A stretch of 64,000 bases of DNA from NCBI RefSeq assembly GCF_900101825.1, contig NZ_FNAG01000002.1:434001-498000 (forward strand), in the 5' to 3' direction. Shown here one piece after another: positions 8,882-19,043 of the stretch. The notes under the pieces were generated by a model, which did no database searches, was not told the origin of the DNA, and saw nothing but the letters and a program-made list of their open reading frames with translations. The stretch's first letter is position 1; each line of letters starts with the position of its first letter. The translations under genes and the position numbers were made by a program. The stretch comes from Aquimonas voraii (GTDB taxonomy: Bacteria > Pseudomonadota > Gammaproteobacteria > Xanthomonadales > Xanthomonadaceae).

Positions 8882-9733
8882 ATGGATTGGAAAAGTCTCG
8901 TCAGCGCCGAGCAACTGCGGGCCGACTTCGACTCCCCGCTGCTGGCGATTGTCGACTGCCGCTTCGACCTGCGCGAGCCCGCTGCCGGCGAGCGCGCCTT
9001 CGCGCTCGGGCATATCGCAGGTGCCGTGTACGCGCATTTGGAGCGCGATCTCTCGGACATGTCGAAGACGGGGCGCGGCCGCCATCCCCTGCCCGAAGCC
9101 GATCGCTTCTGCGCTGCGCTGGCGCGCTGGGGCATCACGCCGCAGCACCAGGTGGTTGCCTATGACAGCCGCGATGGCGCCATGGCCGCCCGGCTGTGGT
9201 GGCTGCTGCGGCTGCTGGGCCATCGCCGCGTCGCCGTGCTGGACGGCGGGCTCGATGCCTGGATGCGGATCGGCGGGCGCATGGAATCAGGCAGTCCGCG
9301 CACGCGGACAGGCCAGTACCGTGCGCGATTCGACGTGCGTCAGGTGGTCAGCACCGCCGTGCTGGCGGCCCGTTTGGCGAATGCCGGCACGGTGCTGATC
9401 GATGCGCGCGCGCGCGAGCGCTTCCGCGGCGACGTCGAGCCGCTGGATCCGGTCGCGGGGCACATCCCCGGCGCGCGCAATCGCCCCTACATCGAGAATC
9501 TCAACAGCGATGGCCTGTTCAAACCCGCGGTCGAACTGCACGCCGAGTTCGAGCGCATGCTCGGCGGTCGCGCGCCGGCCGACGCCGTGCTGATGTGTGG
9601 TTCTGGCGTGACCGCTTGCCACAACCTGCTGGCGATGGAGCATGCGGGCCTTGCAGGTGCCAGCGTCTACGCGGGCTCCTGGAGCGAATGGTGCAGCGAC
9701 CGGCAGCGGCCAGTCGCCAAGGGCGACGACTGA
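8882..9733 (+). CDS. sseA: Sulfurtransferase, 3-mercaptopyruvate/thiosulfate type (SseA-like)
   Basis: Two-domain rhodanese of 283 residues that moves sulfane sulfur to thiol acceptors. The N-terminal non-catalytic rhodanese domain contains LAIVDCRFDLREP and GHIAGAVYAHLERDLS. The C-terminal domain carries the active-site loop CGSGVTAC with catalytic Cys239; this loop form is typical of mercaptopyruvate sulfurtransferases. ATG 8882 starts at MDWKSLVSAEQL, the usual family N-terminus. It is monocistronic in appearance. Confidence 0.92.
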   Translation: MDWKSLVSAEQLRADFDSPLLAIVDCRFDLREPAAGERAFALGHIAGAVYAHLERDLSDMSKTGRGRHPLPEADRFCAALARWGITPQHQVVAYDSRDGAMAARLWWLLRLLGHRRVAVLDGGLDAWMRIGGRMESGSPRTRTGQYRARFDVRQVVSTAVLAARLANAGTVLIDARARERFRGDVEPLDPVAGHIPGARNRPYIENLNSDGLFKPAVELHAEFERMLGGRAPADAVLMCGSGVTACHNLLAMEHAGLAGASVYAGSWSEWCSDRQRPVAKGDD

Positions 9734-10129
9734 GAGCCTAGAAGTCCATCGGTCCGCCGTCCCTGCCGCTGGATAACTATGGCTGCAGCGCGCCATGCGG
9801 AATCTGCGGTCGTTTGGCCTGCGAAACTCGCTCGAATTCACGTGCCGCGCCTTGCCGCAAACGCGCACCGACGCCCCTGCCGAGGCGTCCCGGTTCCTTC
9901 AGGCGCTCTGCGCCCTGCTGCGCTGAGGCAAGACTCTGGCAGGCCGCTTCGCCGCGGGGTTTGGCCCGGCTCCGAGGGCCTCCGTGCCCGCATTGCGAAG
10001 TCTTGTGGCAGCCTGAACCGCGGCTGGCCGCGCCGGCCTCGTTCGGGCTATTCTTGGCGGCCTTGCATCCGTGTGGAGGGAGTCCGGCACGCCGGCGCCA
10101 CGATGCAGGTCCATTCCCGGAGACCCTGA
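9734..10129 (+). other. Intergenic stretch without an identified gene
   Basis: 396 bases of host-like GC content. Short frames exist on both strands but none resembles a protein. A 7-bp stem (9929-9935 with 9999-10005) brackets 63 bases containing smaller hairpins, but it lacks the T-arm motif of a tRNA. No strong terminator follows sseA. Confidence 0.5.
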
Positions 10130-11278
10130 ATGACCCGTCTGATCGAATTCGTGATCGCGCTGCTGCTGGTCGCAGTGCTGTTCGTGCTGGTTGGTGTGTT
10201 CCTGCCCAGCCATCGCTACGTCCGCCACAGCGTCGAGACCAACCGTCCGGTGCGCCTGGTCTATGACCTGCTCAATGGCTTCCAGCGTTTCGACGAGTGG
10301 CACCCGAAGCGCATGCACGATCCGACGATCCGCTACACGATGGAAGGCGAGCCTCGCGGCGTTGGCGCCGTGCTGCGCTACGAGAGCGACAATCCCAAGA
10401 TCGGCAAGGGCTCGCTGACGGTCACCGAATCGGTGCAGGACGAGCGCATCGAGTGGGCGGCCGAGAGCCCGGCCTACGGTACCAACAAGACCTACGTGTT
10501 CACCCTGGACGACCGCGGCAAGACCGTCGACATCAACTGGGAATACGACGTCGACTATGGCTGGGATCTGTTCGGCCGCTACGCGGGCCTCTACATCGAC
10601 CGCACCGTCGGCGACGACATGCGTCTGGGTCTGACCAACCTCACCGGCCTCTTGGCGACGATTCCGAACTTCAACTACGACAACCCGATGGTCGACGTCC
10701 AGGAGACCGAGGTCGCTTCGCAGACCGCCCTCGTGCTCGCGACCAGCGCGGATCGCAATATCACCGCCGTCGAAGAAGAGCTCGACGCCTCCATCCGCAA
10801 GATCCGCGCGGCCATCGCCAGCAACGGGCTTGAAGAGGCCGGCCCGGCGCGTCTGATCACGGTCGAATTCGCCGACAAGAAGTACACCTTCGAGGTGGCC
10901 ATCCCGGTGCGCAAGCCTGACCCGGCGGCGCTGGCCTCCGAAGCCACCGCTGAGGCCGAAGCGCCGACGACGGATGCGCCCGCTGCCGAGGCGACCGCCG
11001 CCGTCGCGCCTGCCGCCCCGGCCGTCGCCGTCACGCCGCTGGAAGGTTTGAACCTGCCCGAGGGCATCGTTTCCGGCGTGACCTACGGCGGCCGCGTGGT
11101 GATGACCGACTACGCCGGCCACCCGGCCTCGTTGCCGCTCATCCGCGACATGCTTCGTGCCTACGCCGCCACCCATGGGCTGGTCGTGCACGATCGTGGC
11201 TACGAGGAGTATCTGACCGAGATCTCCGAGACCGCGGCCGAGGACTCGACCTTCAAGGTCTACTGGCCGATCCGCTGA
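10130..11278 (+). CDS. Membrane-anchored SRPBCC (polyketide cyclase-like) protein with GyrI-like C-terminus
   Basis: The 382-residue protein has one N-terminal membrane helix (about 5-24). A START/SRPBCC domain (about 30-170: RPVRLVYDLLNGFQRFDEWHP, VGAVLRYESDNPKIGKGSLT, DYGWDLFGRYAGLYID) suggests a hydrophobic-ligand pocket. From about 190 it resembles GyrI-like effector-binding domains, interrupted by an Ala/Pro-rich linker near 265-300. Ligand and role are unknown. This domain pairing recurs in Xanthomonadales genomes. It ends at a strong terminator. Confidence 0.75.
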   Translation: MTRLIEFVIALLLVAVLFVLVGVFLPSHRYVRHSVETNRPVRLVYDLLNGFQRFDEWHPKRMHDPTIRYTMEGEPRGVGAVLRYESDNPKIGKGSLTVTESVQDERIEWAAESPAYGTNKTYVFTLDDRGKTVDINWEYDVDYGWDLFGRYAGLYIDRTVGDDMRLGLTNLTGLLATIPNFNYDNPMVDVQETEVASQTALVLATSADRNITAVEEELDASIRKIRAAIASNGLEEAGPARLITVEFADKKYTFEVAIPVRKPDPAALASEATAEAEAPTTDAPAAEATAAVAPAAPAVAVTPLEGLNLPEGIVSGVTYGGRVVMTDYAGHPASLPLIRDMLRAYAATHGLVVHDRGYEEYLTEISETAAEDSTFKVYWPIR

Positions 11279-11314
11279 GATCGCAGGGCCGGCCGCAGCC
11301 GGCCACGGTAACGG

Positions 11315-11344
11315 GACGGGCGCGGAGCTGACTCCGCGCCCGTC
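11315..11344 (+). terminator. Intrinsic terminator after the SRPBCC gene
   Basis: Perfect 13-bp stem (11315-11327 with 11332-11344), CTGA loop, followed by TTCGTTTGTGTTCGTT. This is the best-formed terminator in this part of the window and separates the gene from the ABC operon. Confidence 0.8.
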
Positions 11345-11487
11345 TTCGTTTGTGTTCGTTGGCGCCGGCCGCCGGGAACTTTTTGCGGCCCTCGCGGTAT
11401 TCGCGGGGCCGCGCGGAGGTGGGATGGATGACCCACCCCGCGCCGCAGGCGGATTCGCCCCACACGACAAGAACAGGACGACATCCA

Positions 11488-12432
11488 ATGATCGAAACGC
11501 GAGAGTTGTGCAAACGCTACGGTGACTTCACCGCGGTCGACGGCGTGGGGTTCCGCGTCGAGCCCGGGCAGGTGCTGGGCTTCCTCGGCCCGAACGGCGC
11601 CGGCAAGTCGACCACCATGAAGATGATCGCGGGCTTCCTGGCTCCGACCTCAGGCAGCGCCAGCGTCTGCGGCCACGACGTGGCCAATGAGCCGGTCGCC
11701 GCCAAGCGCGCCCTGGGCTATCTGCCCGAAGGCGCGCCGAGCTATGGCGAGATGAGCCCGCTGGGCTTCCTGAAGTTCGTCGCCGAGGTGCGCGGCATGT
11801 CGGCTGCCGACACCCGCCGGCGCATCGACGAGGTCGTCGGACGGCTTCAACTCGGCAAGGTGCTGAACCAGCCGATCGACACCCTCTCCAAGGGCTTCAA
11901 GCGTCGCGTCGGCCTGGCCCAGGCCATCCTGCACGACCCCAAGGCGCTCATCCTCGACGAGCCCACCGACGGTCTCGACCCGAACCAGAAGCACGAGGTG
12001 CGCAGCCTGATCCAGTCGATGGCGCGCGACCGCACCATCATCATCTCGACCCATATCCTCGAAGAGGTGCATGCGGTCTGCTCGCGTGCCATCGTCATCG
12101 CCCGCGGCCGCGTGCTGGCCGATGCCACGCCCGACGAGCTCGAAGCCCGTTCGCGCTATCACCAGGCGGTGTCGCTGACCGCAGCCAACCCGGTCGCGCT
12201 GAAGGAGGGCCTCGCCCGCATCGAAGGCGTGGCATCCGTTGAGATCGATCCGCAGGATGGCCGCATCACCGCCTTCCCGCGCCGCGGCGAGCGCATCTTG
12301 GACCGCATCAACGACTTCCTGCGCGCGCAAAACGTCAGCGTCAGCGAGATGGCGCTGGAGCGCGGACGGCTCGACGAAGTCTTCCGCCAGATCACCACGC
12401 AGTCCTCAAAGACGCAGGAGGCCCGCGCATGA
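11488..12432 (+). CDS. ABC transporter ATP-binding protein, GldA-like
   Basis: Cytoplasmic ATPase of an ABC-2 type exporter. The 314-residue product has Walker A GPNGAGKST, Q-loop region YLPEGAPSYGEM, signature LSKGFKRRVGLAQA, Walker B ALILDEPTDGLDP and H-loop STHILEEV, plus a C-terminal extension of about 90 residues. The signature is LSKGF rather than LSGGQ, as in GldA/CcmA-type drug-exporter ATPases. It heads a four-gene operon: its stop overlaps the permease ATG (ATGA). Confidence 0.92.
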   Translation: MIETRELCKRYGDFTAVDGVGFRVEPGQVLGFLGPNGAGKSTTMKMIAGFLAPTSGSASVCGHDVANEPVAAKRALGYLPEGAPSYGEMSPLGFLKFVAEVRGMSAADTRRRIDEVVGRLQLGKVLNQPIDTLSKGFKRRVGLAQAILHDPKALILDEPTDGLDPNQKHEVRSLIQSMARDRTIIISTHILEEVHAVCSRAIVIARGRVLADATPDELEARSRYHQAVSLTAANPVALKEGLARIEGVASVEIDPQDGRITAFPRRGERILDRINDFLRAQNVSVSEMALERGRLDEVFRQITTQSSKTQEARA

Positions 12433-13166
12433 GCAACCCGACCTTCGCCATCGCCCGCCGCGAGCTCGCGGGCTATTTCGCCACCCCGGTGGCCTATGTC
12501 TTCATCGTGATCTTTCTGGCCTTGGCCGGGGCGCTGACGTTCTACCTGGGCGGCCTGTATGAGCGCGGCCAGGCGGATCTGCAGCCCTTCTTCGCCTTCC
12601 ACCCCTGGCTCTACCTGTTCCTGGTGCCGGCGGTGTCGATGCGGCTGTGGAGCGAGGAGCGCAAGTCCGGCAGCATCGAGCTGCTGCTGACCCTGCCGGT
12701 GACCATGTGGCAAGCGGTGCTGGGCAAGTTCCTGGCGGCCTGGGCGTTTGTCGGCATCGCTCTGCTGCTGACCTTCCCGATGTGGATCACCGTGAACTAT
12801 CTCGGTGAGCCCGACAACGGCGTGATCCTCGCGAGCTACATCGGCAGCCTGCTGATGGCCGGTGGCTTCCTCGCCATCGGCGCCTGCCTGTCGGCAGCCA
12901 CGCGCAACCAGGTGATCGCCTTCATCCTCACCGTGGTGGTCTGCTTCCTGCTGCTGCTTGCCGGCTTCCCGCTGGTGCTCGACTTCTTCCGCGCCCTGCT
13001 GCCGGCGGTGCTGGTGGATGCGGTCGCCGGCCTGAGCTTCCTGACCCACTTCAACGCAATCTCGCGCGGCGTCATCGACCTGCGCGACCTGCTGTTCTTC
13101 GTGTTGACGATTGTGTTCTGGCTGCTGGCCAGCGCCGTGGTCATCGATCTCAAGAAAGCCGACTAA
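12429..13166 (+). CDS. ABC-2 type permease, GldF-like
   Basis: Inner-membrane permease of 245 residues with six predicted helices (roughly 18-40, 60-80, 100-125, 135-160, 170-190, 215-238). Typical features are TFAIARRELAGYFATPVAYVFI at the N-terminus and LWSEERKSGSIELLLTLPVTMWQAVLGKF between helices. It partners the upstream ATPase and the GldG-like protein 22 bases downstream. The GldA/F/G module is best known from Bacteroidetes gliding, but homologues are widespread in non-gliding Proteobacteria, where the substrate is unknown. Confidence 0.9.
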   Translation: MSNPTFAIARRELAGYFATPVAYVFIVIFLALAGALTFYLGGLYERGQADLQPFFAFHPWLYLFLVPAVSMRLWSEERKSGSIELLLTLPVTMWQAVLGKFLAAWAFVGIALLLTFPMWITVNYLGEPDNGVILASYIGSLLMAGGFLAIGACLSAATRNQVIAFILTVVVCFLLLLAGFPLVLDFFRALLPAVLVDAVAGLSFLTHFNAISRGVIDLRDLLFFVLTIVFWLLASAVVIDLKKAD

Positions 13167-13188
13167 GCCCACCGAAGGAGTCCACCCC

Positions 13189-15057
13189 ATGTCTGTGCTC
13201 AATCGACGCGCACTGACCGGCTCCACGCTCGTGGTGCTGGCCGTGCTCTTCATCGCTCTGGTGATGCTCACCGGCGTGCTGTTCCGCGGCGCCCGCGTGG
13301 ATCTCACCCAGGATCGCCTCTACACCCTGTCGGACGGTACCCGCGCCCTGATCGGCAAGATTGAGGAGCCGGTCAACCTGCAGTTCTATTTCTCCGACCG
13401 CGCGGCGGCGAACTATCCGGCCCTGCGCACCTATGCCGAGCGCGTGCGCGAGCTGCTGGAGGAGATGGTCGCCGTCGCCCCCGGCAAGCTGCGTCTGGAA
13501 GTGATCGACCCCCAGCCCTTCAGCGAGGACGAGGACCGCGCGACCGCCGCGGGCCTCCAGGCCGTTCCGCTGGGCGGCGGTGCCGACACCCTGTTCTTCG
13601 GCCTTGTTGGCAGCAATGCCCTGGACGGCCAGATGGCCATCCCGTTCTTCCAGCCCGACAAGGAAACCTTTCTGGAGTACGACGTCGCCAAGCTGATCAG
13701 CGGCCTGTCGGGTCCGGCCAAGCCCAAGGTCGGCGTGCTCAGCAGCCTCAACCTCGCCGGCGGCTTCGATCCCGCGCGCGGCGGCATGACGCCGGGCTGG
13801 GTGATCAATGACGAGCTGGGCGAGCTGTTCGAGCTGCGCACGCTGGACTCCACGGTCACGAGCATCCCCGAGGACATCGAGCTGCTGATGCTGGTGCATC
13901 CGAAGAACCTGTCGGACGATACGCTCTACGCCGTCGACCAGTTCGTGCTGCGCGGCGGTCGCCTGCTCGCCTTTGTGGATCCGCACGCCGAGGCCGAAGT
14001 GGCGGGCGACGCCGCGGATCCCATGTCGAACATGATGGCGGAGAAGACCTCCGACCTGCCCAAACTGTTCGAGGCCTGGGGCATCAGCTACGACCCGCAG
14101 AAGGTCGTGCTCGACGCTGAGACCGCGCTGGAGCTGCAGACCCGCCCCGACCAGCCGCCGCAGCGACATCTGGCCGTGCTGGGCGTGGGACGTGAACAGA
14201 TGAACCAGCAAGACATCGTCACCGCCCAGCTCGACGCGGTGAACCTTTCGACCGCCGGCCACTTCGTGCTGCGCGACGACAGCACGCTGAAGCTGGAGCC
14301 GCTCATCCAGAGTTCGCTCTCGTCCTCGACCACCGGCGTTGAGCGGGTGCGCTTCCTGCCGGAGCCGCGCGAGCTGTTCAACGGCTTCACGCCGAATGCG
14401 ACCGAAGCCTTCGTCATCGCCGGGCGACTCACCGGGCCGCTCAAGACCGCCTTCCCCGAGCGCAGTGGCGAGGGCCATCGCGCCGAGACCGAGCAGGCCA
14501 GCATCCTGCTGTTCGCCGACACCGATCTGCTGACTGATCGCCTGTGGGTTCAGACGCAGCAGTTCTTCGGGCAGCGGGTGATGAACGCCTTCGCGAAGAA
14601 CGGCGACCTCGTGATCAATGCGGTCGACAACCTGGTCGGCAGCAGCGATCTGATCGGCGTGCGCGCACGCACCACCTCGGCGCGTCCATTCACCCGCGTC
14701 GAAGCCTTGAAGCGCCAGGCCGACGATCGCTTCCGCGCCAAGGAGCAGGAGCTGCAGACGCAGCTGACCGAGACCGAGCGCCAGCTCACCGAACTGCAGT
14801 CGCAGCGCAGCGCCAATGATGGCGGGCAACTGCTGTCGGCCGAGCAGCAGGCGGCGATCAAGCGCTTCCAGGACGAGAAGCTGCGCATCCGCAAGGAGCT
14901 GCGCCAGGTGCGACGCGACCTCGACCAGGACATCTCGCGCCTCGGCACCCAGCTCAAGGTCATCAACATCGCCGGCGTGCCCCTGCTGCTGACCGTGGTG
15001 GCGGTGGCGTTTGCGTTCAGCCGCGCGCGTCGTCGCCGTGAGGAGGGCAAGGTATGA
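13189..15057 (+). CDS. GldG-like ABC auxiliary protein
   Basis: A 622-residue membrane protein with an N-terminal helix (about 15-35), a large periplasmic domain beginning DLTQDRLYTLSDGTRALI and including the ABC_transp_aux core (LMLVHPKNLSDDTLYAVDQF, LLAFVDPHAE), a coiled coil (about 515-595, QTQLTETERQLTELQSQRS) and a C-terminal helix just before the Arg-rich tail. GAAGGAG at 13174-13180 supports ATG 13189. Its TGA overlaps the DUF4340 start (ATGA). Confidence 0.88.
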   Translation: MSVLNRRALTGSTLVVLAVLFIALVMLTGVLFRGARVDLTQDRLYTLSDGTRALIGKIEEPVNLQFYFSDRAAANYPALRTYAERVRELLEEMVAVAPGKLRLEVIDPQPFSEDEDRATAAGLQAVPLGGGADTLFFGLVGSNALDGQMAIPFFQPDKETFLEYDVAKLISGLSGPAKPKVGVLSSLNLAGGFDPARGGMTPGWVINDELGELFELRTLDSTVTSIPEDIELLMLVHPKNLSDDTLYAVDQFVLRGGRLLAFVDPHAEAEVAGDAADPMSNMMAEKTSDLPKLFEAWGISYDPQKVVLDAETALELQTRPDQPPQRHLAVLGVGREQMNQQDIVTAQLDAVNLSTAGHFVLRDDSTLKLEPLIQSSLSSSTTGVERVRFLPEPRELFNGFTPNATEAFVIAGRLTGPLKTAFPERSGEGHRAETEQASILLFADTDLLTDRLWVQTQQFFGQRVMNAFAKNGDLVINAVDNLVGSSDLIGVRARTTSARPFTRVEALKRQADDRFRAKEQELQTQLTETERQLTELQSQRSANDGGQLLSAEQQAAIKRFQDEKLRIRKELRQVRRDLDQDISRLGTQLKVINIAGVPLLLTVVAVAFAFSRARRRREEGKV

Positions 15058-16304
15058 AGCAGAAGCAGATTCTCGGCCTCGCCGCAGCCGCTGCTGTTCT
15101 GATGGGCCTCGCTGTTTATCTGTCCGAGTCGCGCAAACCGGCCGAGGAAGCGCCGGTGGCGGGGCCGCTGGCGCCGGGCCTGGAAGCCGGCTTGAACGAG
15201 GTCAAGCAGGTGGTCGTGCAGGCTGCGGGTGGGGAGACCATCACCCTGAAGCGCGGCGAGGCCGGCTGGGGCGTGGAAGAAAAGCAGGGCTATGCCGCCG
15301 ATGTCGGCAAGCTGCGCGAGCTGCTGCTGAATCTCGCCCAGGCCCAGCGCATCGAGCCGAAGACCGCCGTCGAGAGCTCGTATCCCGTGCTGGGCGTGCA
15401 GGACGTCGACGCCGAGGGCGCCAGCAATGTGCTGCTGCGCGTGGCAGGCGCCGGCTCTGAGGAGTGGGCGGTGATCCTGGGACAGAACAACAGCCGCGGT
15501 GCCGGCACCTTCGTGCGCCTCAAGGACGAGGCGCAGAGCTGGCTGGTCGACCGCAACCTCGCGGCCGAGAAGACCGCCAGCGGCTGGCTGCAGCGCGATC
15601 TCATGGACATCGCCGCCAACCGCATCACCGGCGTCGAGGTGCAGCCGCCCGAGGGCGGTTCCGTGCAGATCGAGGCCAACAGTGGAGGCGAGGGCGACTT
15701 CCGCATCGCCAACCTGCCGAAGGGCCGCGAGCCCGCCAGCGCTTTCGTCGGCGATGCCACGGCCGGCTTCCTGTCGGGGCTGCGCATCGACGATGTGCGT
15801 CGTGCCGAAGGCTACGTGCCGGCAGAAGACGCGCAGGCGACCACGGCAAGCTTTCGCACCCGCGAGGGCGTCCTTGTCGCGGTCAAGGCCCACACGCAGG
15901 GCGGCGAGACCTGGGCGAGCTTTGAGGTGAGTCTGGACGAGCAGGCCGCCGCCGAACGCATCCAGGGCGAGCAGGCGCGCGAGGCGATGGCGCATGAGCA
16001 GGCGCTCAAGGCCGCGCAGGAGGCCGCGCGGCCCGCCGCCGCGAAGGACGCGGACACCCAGGCAGCAGGCGAGGGCGACAGCGCCCCTGCCGAAGCCAGT
16101 GCAACTGCCAGCACGGGCGAACTGCCCGAGCCGCCGAAAGCGGTCAGCGACCCCGAGGCGGATCGTGCCGAGCGCCTGAAGGCCCTGCAGGACGAAGTGG
16201 CAAAACTGCAGCGCGCCACCGAGGGCTGGGTGTTCAAGATCCCGAGCTTCAAGGCCGACAACCTGCGTCGCGGCATGGACGCTTATCTGAAGCCCAAGGC
16301 CTGA
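15054..16304 (+). CDS. DUF4340 membrane-anchored protein
   Basis: A 416-residue protein with an N-terminal membrane helix (KQILGLAAAAAVLMGLAVYL) and a repeated DUF4340 periplasmic fold: VVVQAAGGETITLKRGEAGW, KLRELLLNLAQAQRIEPKTA and a C-terminal GWVFKIPSFKADNLRRGMDAY. A Glu/Ala-rich helical insert lies around 290-370. DUF4340 genes recur next to gldG homologues and are thought to be part of the same exporter; no biochemical role is known. It is the last gene of the ABC operon, 1 base before the DUF423 start. Confidence 0.85.
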   Translation: MKQKQILGLAAAAAVLMGLAVYLSESRKPAEEAPVAGPLAPGLEAGLNEVKQVVVQAAGGETITLKRGEAGWGVEEKQGYAADVGKLRELLLNLAQAQRIEPKTAVESSYPVLGVQDVDAEGASNVLLRVAGAGSEEWAVILGQNNSRGAGTFVRLKDEAQSWLVDRNLAAEKTASGWLQRDLMDIAANRITGVEVQPPEGGSVQIEANSGGEGDFRIANLPKGREPASAFVGDATAGFLSGLRIDDVRRAEGYVPAEDAQATTASFRTREGVLVAVKAHTQGGETWASFEVSLDEQAAAERIQGEQAREAMAHEQALKAAQEAARPAAAKDADTQAAGEGDSAPAEASATASTGELPEPPKAVSDPEADRAERLKALQDEVAKLQRATEGWVFKIPSFKADNLRRGMDAYLKPKA

Positions 16305-16305
16305 G

Positions 16306-16671
16306 ATGGAGAGGGCGCCCGCAGGACTCCTGAACCGCCTGCTGGGCGCCCTCGGCGGCGTCGCCTGTGCAGTGGCCGTCGGCTTGGGCGCCTATGCAAG
16401 CCACGGCGCCAGCGGCCAGGCCCAGACCTGGCTGCAGACGGCCTCGCTGTATCTGTTCCTGCACGGGCTGGCCCTGCTTGTGATGAGCCCGCGCGCCAAG
16501 CGCCGCCTTGAGCAGGCGGCGCTTGGCGCACTGGCCGCGGGCATGCTGCTGTTCTGCGGCAGCCTGATCGGCGCGGCGCTGTTCGGCTGGCCGACGCGAC
16601 TGGCACCTGTTGGCGGCAGCACCTTGATCCTCGCCTGGCTGACGCTGGGCCTCTCGCGCCTGCGGCGCTAG
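16306..16671 (+). CDS. DUF423 small membrane protein
   Basis: A 121-residue integral membrane protein with four hydrophobic helices. DUF423 hallmarks are GLGAYASHGAS near the N-terminus, YLFLHGLALLVM, MLLFCGSLIGAALFGWP and the C-terminal APVGGSTLILAWLTL. Function unknown. The ATG follows the DUF4340 stop after a single base, so it is probably translated from the same transcript although functionally unrelated. Confidence 0.85.
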   Translation: MERAPAGLLNRLLGALGGVACAVAVGLGAYASHGASGQAQTWLQTASLYLFLHGLALLVMSPRAKRRLEQAALGALAAGMLLFCGSLIGAALFGWPTRLAPVGGSTLILAWLTLGLSRLRR

Positions 16672-16970
16672 GGCGCGCGCAGCGCGCGGGTCCGGGCGGC
16701 TCATGGCGACACCCAAGGCCTGTCATCCCCCGCCTTTCCCCAGCGGCATCCGGCGTTTGAGCACCATCCCGAGTCCCCAGTGACGCTCCTGCTGGCCCAG
16801 CGAGCCTGCGGACCATGGCCCAGAGGGCTGCCAATGCGAGGGGTTGGGCCGTGCTGGAGCTGCGCGACCGCGTGCTGAGGCCCCGGAAGTCTGCCTTCGC
16901 CTCCTTCGCCCCGGTGCAGTAGGCTTCATTCACCGCGTGACGCATCGACGCCACCGTCAAGGAGAGCTGC
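16672..16970 (+). other. Intergenic stretch without an identified gene
   Basis: 299 bases of high GC. A short GCGCGC hairpin directly follows the DUF423 stop. No coding frame resembles a protein, and a promoter for the DUF1579-like gene cannot be placed with confidence. Confidence 0.5.
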
Positions 16971-17456
16971 ATGGCCAATCCTGCCGGCACCGGCGACGCC
17001 CGTGATTTCGACTTCATCCTCGGCGACTGGAAGGTCTCGCACCGGCGCTTGAACGAGCGGCTGTGTGGCTGCACCGACTGGACCGAGTTCGAAGGCACCG
17101 CCAGCACCCGCGCCATCCTTGGCGGCTTGGGCAATGTCGAGGACAACCTGCTCGGCTTTCCCGAGGGCGAGGTTCGCGCTGCGGCCTTCCGCTCCTTCGA
17201 TCCGCAGGCGCGGCAATGGGCCATCTGGTGGCTCGATGGACGCGCCCCGCATCGCTTGGATGTGCCGGTGATCGGCGGCTTCCGCGACGGTGTGGGCGAG
17301 TTCCATGCCGATGATGTGCTGGGTGACCGGCCGATTCGCGTGCGCTTCCGCTGGCGGGTGAACGCAGGCGGTCACCCACACTGGGAGCAAGCCTTCTCGG
17401 CGGACGGCGGGGTGAGCTGGGAGACCAACTGGACCATGCAGTTCGTACGGCGCTGA
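16971..17456 (+). CDS. DUF1579-like lipocalin-fold protein
   Basis: A 161-residue soluble protein. [16 protein letters not shown] near the N-terminus, [18 protein letters not shown] in the middle and [16 protein letters not shown] at the end match the DUF1579/lipocalin-like family, small beta-barrels of unknown ligand. AAGGAGAG just upstream is a good ribosome-binding site. No signal peptide, so probably cytoplasmic. It appears to be a single-gene unit. Confidence 0.75.
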   Translation: MANPAGTGDARDFDFILGDWKVSHRRLNERLCGCTDWTEFEGTASTRAILGGLGNVEDNLLGFPEGEVRAAAFRSFDPQARQWAIWWLDGRAPHRLDVPVIGGFRDGVGEFHADDVLGDRPIRVRFRWRVNAGGHPHWEQAFSADGGVSWETNWTMQFVRR

Positions 17457-17620
17457 GGCGTCGCCGTCACAGGCACGCGCCTTGTACGCAGCGCGTCCTT
17501 GGCGCCCGGTCGGCGCCTGCGACAAGGGTGAGCCCAGGCTGGAGCGTGACAGTCGGCCCTGCGCCGCATTCAGCCGCTGGCGAGTTCGCAGGCGGGCGTT
17601 CTGAGATACCGGAGGAGAAC

Positions 17621-18433
<813 letters not shown>

Positions 18434-18566
18434 GTCGACGCGACACGCGGGTCGAACAGCCGATGTCTCGGCGGCCGGATGTGGCGAGCCCCGCTCGCCC
18501 AGCGCCCGCTGCAGCGTCTGATCGAGTGATGGACGACCGAAGAAGCCTCCGCTGCAGGGCAATCGC

Positions 18567-18929
18567 ATGTTCAAGAACCTGATCCCCAAGATCTTCTACA
18601 GCCGACTCGACGAGGGGCTTGAATTCTTCGTCGATGTGCTCGGCTTCGAACTGGCTTGGCGTGACCACACCCTGGCCGTGGTCGAGCGCGACGGCGCCAA
18701 GGCCTATCTGATGCAGAGCCCCGAACTCGCGGCCTTGGATCGGCCCGAACTGGCGATCGAGACGGACGACATCCACGCCGTACACGCCGAGCTGTCCGCG
18801 CGCGCGCCGGAGCGTCTGCATCCGAACCTGGCGCAGGTGCAGATGCGGCCCTGGGGGGCGCTGGAGTTCGCGATGCTCGACCGGACAACCGTCTGCGTCG
18901 TCTTCCGGCAGTGGCCCGATCAGGATTGA
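18567..18929 (+). CDS. VOC-family (glyoxalase/bleomycin-resistance-like) protein
   Basis: A 120-residue single VOC module beginning NLIPKIFYSRLDEGLEFFVDVLGFELAW and ending in a beta strand TTVCVVFRQW. The paired beta-alpha-beta-beta-beta units are recognisable. The usual His/Glu metal ligands are not clearly placed, so binding or resistance functions are as likely as catalysis. It follows the SDR by 133 bases. Confidence 0.78.
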   Translation: MFKNLIPKIFYSRLDEGLEFFVDVLGFELAWRDHTLAVVERDGAKAYLMQSPELAALDRPELAIETDDIHAVHAELSARAPERLHPNLAQVQMRPWGALEFAMLDRTTVCVVFRQWPDQD

Positions 18930-19043
18930 TCGGCGCTGCAGAAAAGACACCGGCTGCCCCGTGCGAACGCCATCGCTTCGCAGTCACGCCTGCAGCGTTT
19001 AGCCTGCGCGGCACGCGTTCGCCGTCCTGATCCCGGAGTTGTT

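Noticed and set aside
9929-10005. 77-base segment closed by a 7-bp stem, tRNA-like in size
   Set aside because: No GGTTCRANYCC T-arm, no CCA, and the interior does not fold as D and anticodon arms. Probably chance pairing in GC-rich DNA.
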